From Herbihabitans rhizosphaerae (GTDB lineage: Bacteria > Actinomycetota > Actinomycetes > Mycobacteriales > Pseudonocardiaceae), in NCBI RefSeq assembly GCF_004216555.1, contig NZ_SGWQ01000004.1, forward strand, positions 1 to 64,000: 64,000 bases of DNA, given 5' to 3'. The position numbers and the translations under genes are program-made. How positions within the stretch are numbered: the stretch's first letter is position 1; every line of letters begins with the position of its first letter. The notes under the pieces are model-generated. The model was not told where the DNA came from. It worked only from the letters and a program-made list of their open reading frames with translations, and did not search any database. This document shows, in pieces, positions 60,679-64,000 of this stretch.

Positions 60679-61023
60679 GTGGGTCTGTTCGACTCGCTGC
60701 GCCGCAAGTCCGGCGGCAAGCGCAAGGGCAAGCCGGGAACGCTGCGTACGGCGAACAAGCAGGACACGGCGCATCTGGAGGAATGGGCGGCGACCCGCCA
60801 GGGTGTGGAGGCCTACCTCGAGCCGAAGACCAATGTGACCGACACGACGGTCGTGCTGATCGCGCATGACGGCGAGTGGACCCGGCGCCGGGTGCCGAGC
60901 GAGGACGCCGCGAAGGACTTCGCGCGCAAGCGCGGCATGCCGGTGTACGAGGTGAACCGGGTCGGCTACCCGAAGCGGATGCGCGAGTACACCGAGCGGA
61001 TGAAGCGCCAGCAGAAGGACTGA
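60679..61023 (+). CDS. small conserved actinobacterial protein (often annotated oxidoreductase)
   Basis: 114 aa. The GTG at 60679 is 8 nt after GAGGAGG; the frame is open upstream but that part is not protein-like. It begins VGLFDSLRRKSGGKRKGKPG, then DTAHLEEWAATRQGVEAYLEP and TVVLIAHDGEWTRRRVPSEDA, ending in a Lys/Arg/Gln tail. Widely conserved in actinomycetes near lpdA; databases call it oxidoreductase without evidence. Basic and soluble. Confidence 0.75.
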   Translation: MGLFDSLRRKSGGKRKGKPGTLRTANKQDTAHLEEWAATRQGVEAYLEPKTNVTDTTVVLIAHDGEWTRRRVPSEDAAKDFARKRGMPVYEVNRVGYPKRMREYTERMKRQQKD

Positions 61024-61029
61024 CCCCGC

Positions 61030-61590
61030 TCAAAGCCCCCGCAGATAGCGCTGGATCGTGGGGCCGATGAGGCGCACCAGCTCGTCGTGATCGAGTTCCG
61101 CGACCGGCGGCAGGCGCAGCACGTGCCGGCACAGTGCGAGGCCGAGCATCTGGGTGGCGATCAGTCCTGCGCGCCGGGGCGCCTCGATCTCGCGGTCGAT
61201 CACCGGGCTGATCGCCGGGACCAGTTGGCGCTTGAAGATCGTCCGCATGGTCTCGGCGGCCACGTCGTCCACGGCGACCGCGCGGGGCAGCAGTACGAGC
61301 AGGTCGCCGCCGGACTCGCCTTCCCAGCGCTCCAGGAAGTGTGCCACGAGCCGCTCGCCGAGCCGGGATCTCGGCACCTTGGTGAAGTCGGGCAGGCGCA
61401 GGTCGACGTCCACGGCGGCGGTGAACAGGTCGGCCTTGTTGCCGTAGTAGCGCATCACCATCGACGGGTCGATCCGCGCGTCGGCGGCGATCGCGCGGAT
61501 GGTCGCGCCCTTGTACCCGTGCACGGCGAAGTGCGCCTTCGCCGCGTCGAGGATCGCCGCCCTGGTCGCCGCGGACCGTGGTCCATGCAT
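61030..61590 (-). CDS. TetR-family regulator
   Basis: 186 aa from ATG 61590. HTH: RAAILDAAKAHFAVHGYKG, ATIRAIAADARIDPSMVMRYYG, then a TetR_C-like domain (LLVLLPRAVAVDDVAAETMR). No ribosome site is visible, so it may be leaderless. It diverges from the methyltransferase-like gene, with a CAACA-AC-TGTTG palindrome just upstream of its start. Confidence 0.87.
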   Translation of the reverse strand: MHGPRSAATRAAILDAAKAHFAVHGYKGATIRAIAADARIDPSMVMRYYGNKADLFTAAVDVDLRLPDFTKVPRSRLGERLVAHFLERWEGESGGDLLVLLPRAVAVDDVAAETMRTIFKRQLVPAISPVIDREIEAPRRAGLIATQMLGLALCRHVLRLPPVAELDHDELVRLIGPTIQRYLRGL

Positions 61591-61606
61591 GCCAACAAGC
61601 GTAGGC

Positions 61607-61618
61607 CAACAACTGTTG
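61607..61618. promoter_or_regulatory. CAACAACTGTTG operator between tetR and methyltransferase genes
   Basis: Perfect 5-bp arms around AC, 17 nt upstream of the TetR start and about 70 nt before the rightward gene. It overlaps a TTGACT hexamer (61616-61621) that could be the -35 for the rightward gene, although no good -10 follows. Likely bound by the adjacent TetR protein. Confidence 0.55.
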
Positions 61619-61687
61619 ACTTTCGCCGCACGCCGCGCCACGCTGGAATTCCAACACACGTTGAGATTCGGTTTGGCGGTGATCGAG

Positions 61688-62191
61688 ATGCGCACGGCGC
61701 ATGCGGCGATCGGCAGTGCGGCCTTCTTCGCCGTCGCACCAGTGGTGGTCACGGGCCTGGTGCCCTGGCTGATCACGGACTGGCGGATGTCCGACCCGCC
61801 GCCATGGCTCGCACTGCGGATCGTCGGCGCCGTGCTGATCGTGGCCGGCGGCGCGGCGGTGGTGCACGCGTTCGTGAAGTTCGTCGTCGACGGCCTCGGC
61901 ACGCCCGCGCCGATCGCTCCGCCGACGCGGCTGGTCGTGCGCGGGCCGTACCGGTTCGTGCGCAACCCGATGTACGTCGCCGTGCTCGCCGCGATCATCG
62001 GACAGGCGTCGCTGCTCGGTTCGCCGGCGCTGCTGGTGTACGCGGTGATCGTGCTGGTTCCGGTCGTCGCCTTCGTGCGCGTCTACGAGGAGCCGACACT
62101 GCGGCGCACCTTCGGCGAGGAGTACGAGCGCTACCGGCGCGCCGTGCCGGGGTGGTGGCCGAGGCTGCGCCCGTGGACCGACCGGGACTGA
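61688..62191 (+). CDS. isoprenylcysteine-carboxyl-methyltransferase-like membrane protein
   Basis: 167 aa from ATG 61688 (GTG 61679 also possible). Four membrane helices; C-terminal ICMT/PEMT signature RGPYRFVRNPMYVAVLAAIIG and EEPTLRRTFGEEYERYRRAVPGWWP (read in two parts), which binds SAM at the membrane. Bacterial members methylate lipids or unknown small substrates. Probably controlled by the divergent TetR protein. Confidence 0.85.
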   Translation: MRTAHAAIGSAAFFAVAPVVVTGLVPWLITDWRMSDPPPWLALRIVGAVLIVAGGAAVVHAFVKFVVDGLGTPAPIAPPTRLVVRGPYRFVRNPMYVAVLAAIIGQASLLGSPALLVYAVIVLVPVVAFVRVYEEPTLRRTFGEEYERYRRAVPGWWPRLRPWTDRD

Positions 62192-62279
62192 GAAGTCGCG
62201 GTCCACTGTGGATGGTCAACCGGAGGGTGGCTCGGAAATGGGTCAAGGGTTCGTCAAAGAGGGTGAAATCAGGGTTCTT

Positions 62280-62303
62280 CCCGGAGCACATCCGGGAGTT
62301 TTT
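62280..62303 (+). terminator. small intrinsic terminator
   Basis: CCCGGA (62280-62285), loop GCACA, TCCGGG (62291-62296), then AGTTTTT. A short stem, but it is one of the few hairpins in this window with a real T-run. It lies 88 nt after the methyltransferase stop and just upstream of the DUF998 gene. Confidence 0.6.
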
Positions 62304-62320
62304 CCGTCACTCTTGACGTT

Positions 62321-63055
62321 GTGAACAATATGGACGTGCGGCGCGACCCGGCATTGCCGGTGACGGCTGCCCGGGTTCGGCCATGGACGGTCGCCGCGAC
62401 CGCGACCCTCGGCTGGGCGACCTTCATGATGGCCGTCCTGCACGTGGTCAGCTCGCGCAGTCCGGTACGGGACACGATCAGCAGCTACACGGCGACCGAC
62501 CGCGGTGCCGGCATCCTCGAGGCGAGCGTGTTGTCGCTGGCCATCGGCTCGGCCGCGGTGGTCGGCGCGCTGCTCATCGCCGGCGTCCCGTTGGACCTCA
62601 CCAGCTCCGTGCTGTTCGGCGCGTGGACGGTCGGCCTCGCGCTCGCCGCGATCTTCCCGGCCAGCTACGGCACCAGCGGCAACGCCATGTCCGGGGAAAT
62701 CCACCAGTACGCGAGCCTGATCGCGTTCCTCAGCCTGCCCGGCGCGATCCGTTCGCTGATCGACAAGTTGCGAGATCAGCCCGGCATCGAGCGGCTGCGG
62801 GTGCTGCTCAGCCGCCTGCTCGTGATCAGCCTGGTGTGCCTCGCGCTGTTCGCGCTGGCCTACCTGGTCGCCGCGTTCCCGGAGGTGCCGGTGCTCGACG
62901 AGCTGTCCACGGTGATGCCGGTCGGGCTCGCCCAGCGACTGGCGCTGCTCGCGGACCTGACCCTGCTGGGCACGCTCGTCGTGGTCGCCCGGCGGGTGGC
63001 CCGCCTGCGCCCGGTCGAAGTGGCGACCGAGACCGGCGGGTCCACCCTCGGCTGA
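62321..63055 (+). CDS. DUF998 membrane protein
   Basis: 244 aa from GTG 62321 (ATG 62330 also in frame). Six helices; the DUF998 pattern of HVVSSRSPVRDTISSYTATD followed by ASVLSLAIGSAAVVGALLIAG, and SGEIHQYASLIAFLSLPGA with a conserved His. Family role unknown. Its TGA directly abuts the convergent pepA stop. No ribosome site was found; perhaps leaderless. Confidence 0.8.
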   Translation: MNNMDVRRDPALPVTAARVRPWTVAATATLGWATFMMAVLHVVSSRSPVRDTISSYTATDRGAGILEASVLSLAIGSAAVVGALLIAGVPLDLTSSVLFGAWTVGLALAAIFPASYGTSGNAMSGEIHQYASLIAFLSLPGAIRSLIDKLRDQPGIERLRVLLSRLLVISLVCLALFALAYLVAAFPEVPVLDELSTVMPVGLAQRLALLADLTLLGTLVVVARRVARLRPVEVATETGGSTLG

Positions 63056-64000
63056 TCAGCCGTTGGCGGCGATGTCCGCCAGCACGGCGGCGATGGTGCG
63101 CACCGGCACGCCGGTACCGCCCTTGCTGGTGTAGCCCCACGGCGAGCCGGTGTTGAACGCCGGCCCCGCCACGTCGATGTGCGCCCACGGCACGTCCTCG
63201 GCCACGAACTCGCGCAGGAACAGGCCCGCGGACAGCATGCCGCCGAACCGGTGACCGGTGACGTTGGCCAGGTCGGCCAGCCGCGAGTCCAGGTCGGCGC
63301 GCAGCTCCTCGGGCAGCGGCATGGCCCAGCCGCCCTCGCCGGTGGCCCTGGCGATCTCGGCCACCCGGTCGCGGAACTCGTCGGTCCCCATCACGCCGGC
63401 CGTGCGGTTGCCCAGCGCGACGGTCTGCGCGCCGGTCAGCGTGGCGGTGTCGATGATGTAGTCGGGCTCGTCCTCCGCGGCGCGCACCAGCGCGTCGGCC
63501 AGGATCAGCCGGCCCTCGGCGTCGGTGTTGAGCACCTCGACGGTCTTGCCGCCGTAGATGGTGAGCACGTCGCCGGGGCGGTACGCCTCGCCGGACGGCA
63601 TGTTCTCCGCCATCGGCACGGTCGCGGTGACCTCCAGCGGGTACTTCAGCTTGGCGGCCAGCACCACGGCGGCGACCACGGCCGCGGCACCGCCCATGTC
63701 GCCGGTCATGTGGTCCATGTTCGGCGCGGGCTTGATCGAGATGCCGCCGGTGTCGAACGTGATTCCCTTGCCGACCAGCGCCACCTTCTTCGTGGCCTTG
63801 GAGCCCTTGTAGCGCAGGCGAACCAGGCGCGGCAGACGGCTGGAGCCGCCGCCGACGCCGAGGATGCCGCCGTAGCCGCCCTTGCGCAGCGCCTTCTCGT
63901 CGAGCACCTCGACCTCGAGGCCGGCGGCCTCGCCGAGCTTGCGCGCGCGCTCGGCGAACGAGGCGGGGAACAGGTCGTTGGGCGGGGTGTTGACCAGGTC
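63056..64000 (-). CDS. pepA: leucyl aminopeptidase (M17), C-terminal part; 5' end beyond window
   Basis: 315 codons are visible; the gene continues past the right edge. The metal/active-site segments are [19 protein letters not shown] (Lys and Asp ligands), [15 protein letters not shown], and the M17 signature NTDAEGRL with ILADALVRA. The C-terminal half of M17 peptidases is the catalytic part. Two-zinc cytoplasmic peptidase involved in peptide turnover. Confidence 0.96.
   Translation of the reverse strand, partial: DLVNTPPNDLFPASFAERARKLGEAAGLEVEVLDEKALRKGGYGGILGVGGGSSRLPRLVRLRYKGSKATKKVALVGKGITFDTGGISIKPAPNMDHMTGDMGGAAAVVAAVVLAAKLKYPLEVTATVPMAENMPSGEAYRPGDVLTIYGGKTVEVLNTDAEGRLILADALVRAAEDEPDYIIDTATLTGAQTVALGNRTAGVMGTDEFRDRVAEIARATGEGGWAMPLPEELRADLDSRLADLANVTGHRFGGMLSAGLFLREFVAEDVPWAHIDVAGPAFNTGSPWGYTSKGGTGVPVRTIAAVLADIAANG

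Noticed and set aside
62313-62335. TTGACG before the DUF998 start as a -35 element
   Set aside because: It is only 2 nt from the GTG start, with no room for a -10 upstream of the coding region.

Overview
This is a high-GC actinomycete chromosome segment. The many GTG starts, four-base ATGA/GTGA gene overlaps, a fabD-fabH-acpP-fabF operon beside a FasR-type regulator, F420-type (LLM) oxidoreductase, DUF3145, DUF3052, DUF6879 and DUF5753 proteins and a SapB-like lanthipeptide locus all point to the Pseudonocardiales (Amycolatopsis/Saccharothrix/Kutzneria-like). The species cannot be fixed from the sequence alone. No tools were used. Family assignments come from reading motifs and recalling families.

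Layout. 1-2.7 kb: an accessory module of visibly lower GC (flavoprotein fragment, XRE/DUF5753 regulator, DUF6879 protein and a small conserved protein, diverging from two small unknown genes). 2.7-9.3 kb: GlcD-like FAD oxidase, IlvX-like TPP enzyme, VOC protein, secreted snapalysin-type protease, then an EXLDI protein and a DrrAB-type exporter behind a clear promoter/operator. 9.4-12.8 kb: membrane fatty-acid desaturase operon with its ferredoxin-type reductase, divergent from a TetR regulator across a perfect 16-bp palindrome. 12.9-15.6 kb: proton-translocating transhydrogenase pntAA-pntAB-pntB. 15.7-20.2 kb: LysR/EamA divergent pair, then a Hint-domain polymorphic toxin candidate with an overlapping putative immunity gene. 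20.3-26.6 kb: methyltransferase, SCO5389-like protein, LLM oxidoreductase, MpaB-like protein, paired crcB fluoride channels, M14 peptidase, membrane protein. 26.8-27.3 kb: a broken small secreted-protein gene, a strong terminator and a 12-bp AT-rich tandem array. 27.4-33.6 kb: DUF3145, an anchored exported protein, and the fatty-acid synthase II operon with its regulator. 34-38 kb: mechanosensitive-type membrane protein, an FMN riboswitch controlling a PnuX-type riboflavin transporter, DUF6236, AraC, DUF2000. 38.1-42.3 kb: aceE, DUF3052, AhpE-like peroxiredoxin, tRNA-Val.

42.5-49.4 kb holds a compact class III lanthipeptide (SapB/AmfS-like) cluster: LanKC synthetase, a 49-residue precursor with two Ser-x2-Ser-x3-Cys labionin motifs, two half-size ABC exporters and a convergent RamR-like regulator. 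49.7-64 kb is mainly housekeeping: saccharopine-dehydrogenase-like reductase, DedA, lipA, SDR, TetR with four operator repeats, lipB, PAP2 phosphatase, TIGR01777 epimerase, sucB (E2), lpdA (E3), small regulators and membrane proteins, and pepA cut by the right edge. AceE, SucB, LpdA, LipA and LipB together cover most of the lipoate-dependent dehydrogenase machinery.

The most unusual signals are non-coding. (i) A 102-bp, 100/102-identical structured repeat lies 15-17 nt after the last gene of the desaturase operon and again after fabF, so two lipid operons share a 3' element. (ii) Seven 12-bp units centred on AAAGCT lie at 27144-27227. (iii) Nested inverted repeats sit at 15645, 33715 and 38065. 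(iv) A 10-bp helix downstream of the FMN aptamer includes the first two bases of the pnuX Shine-Dalgarno.
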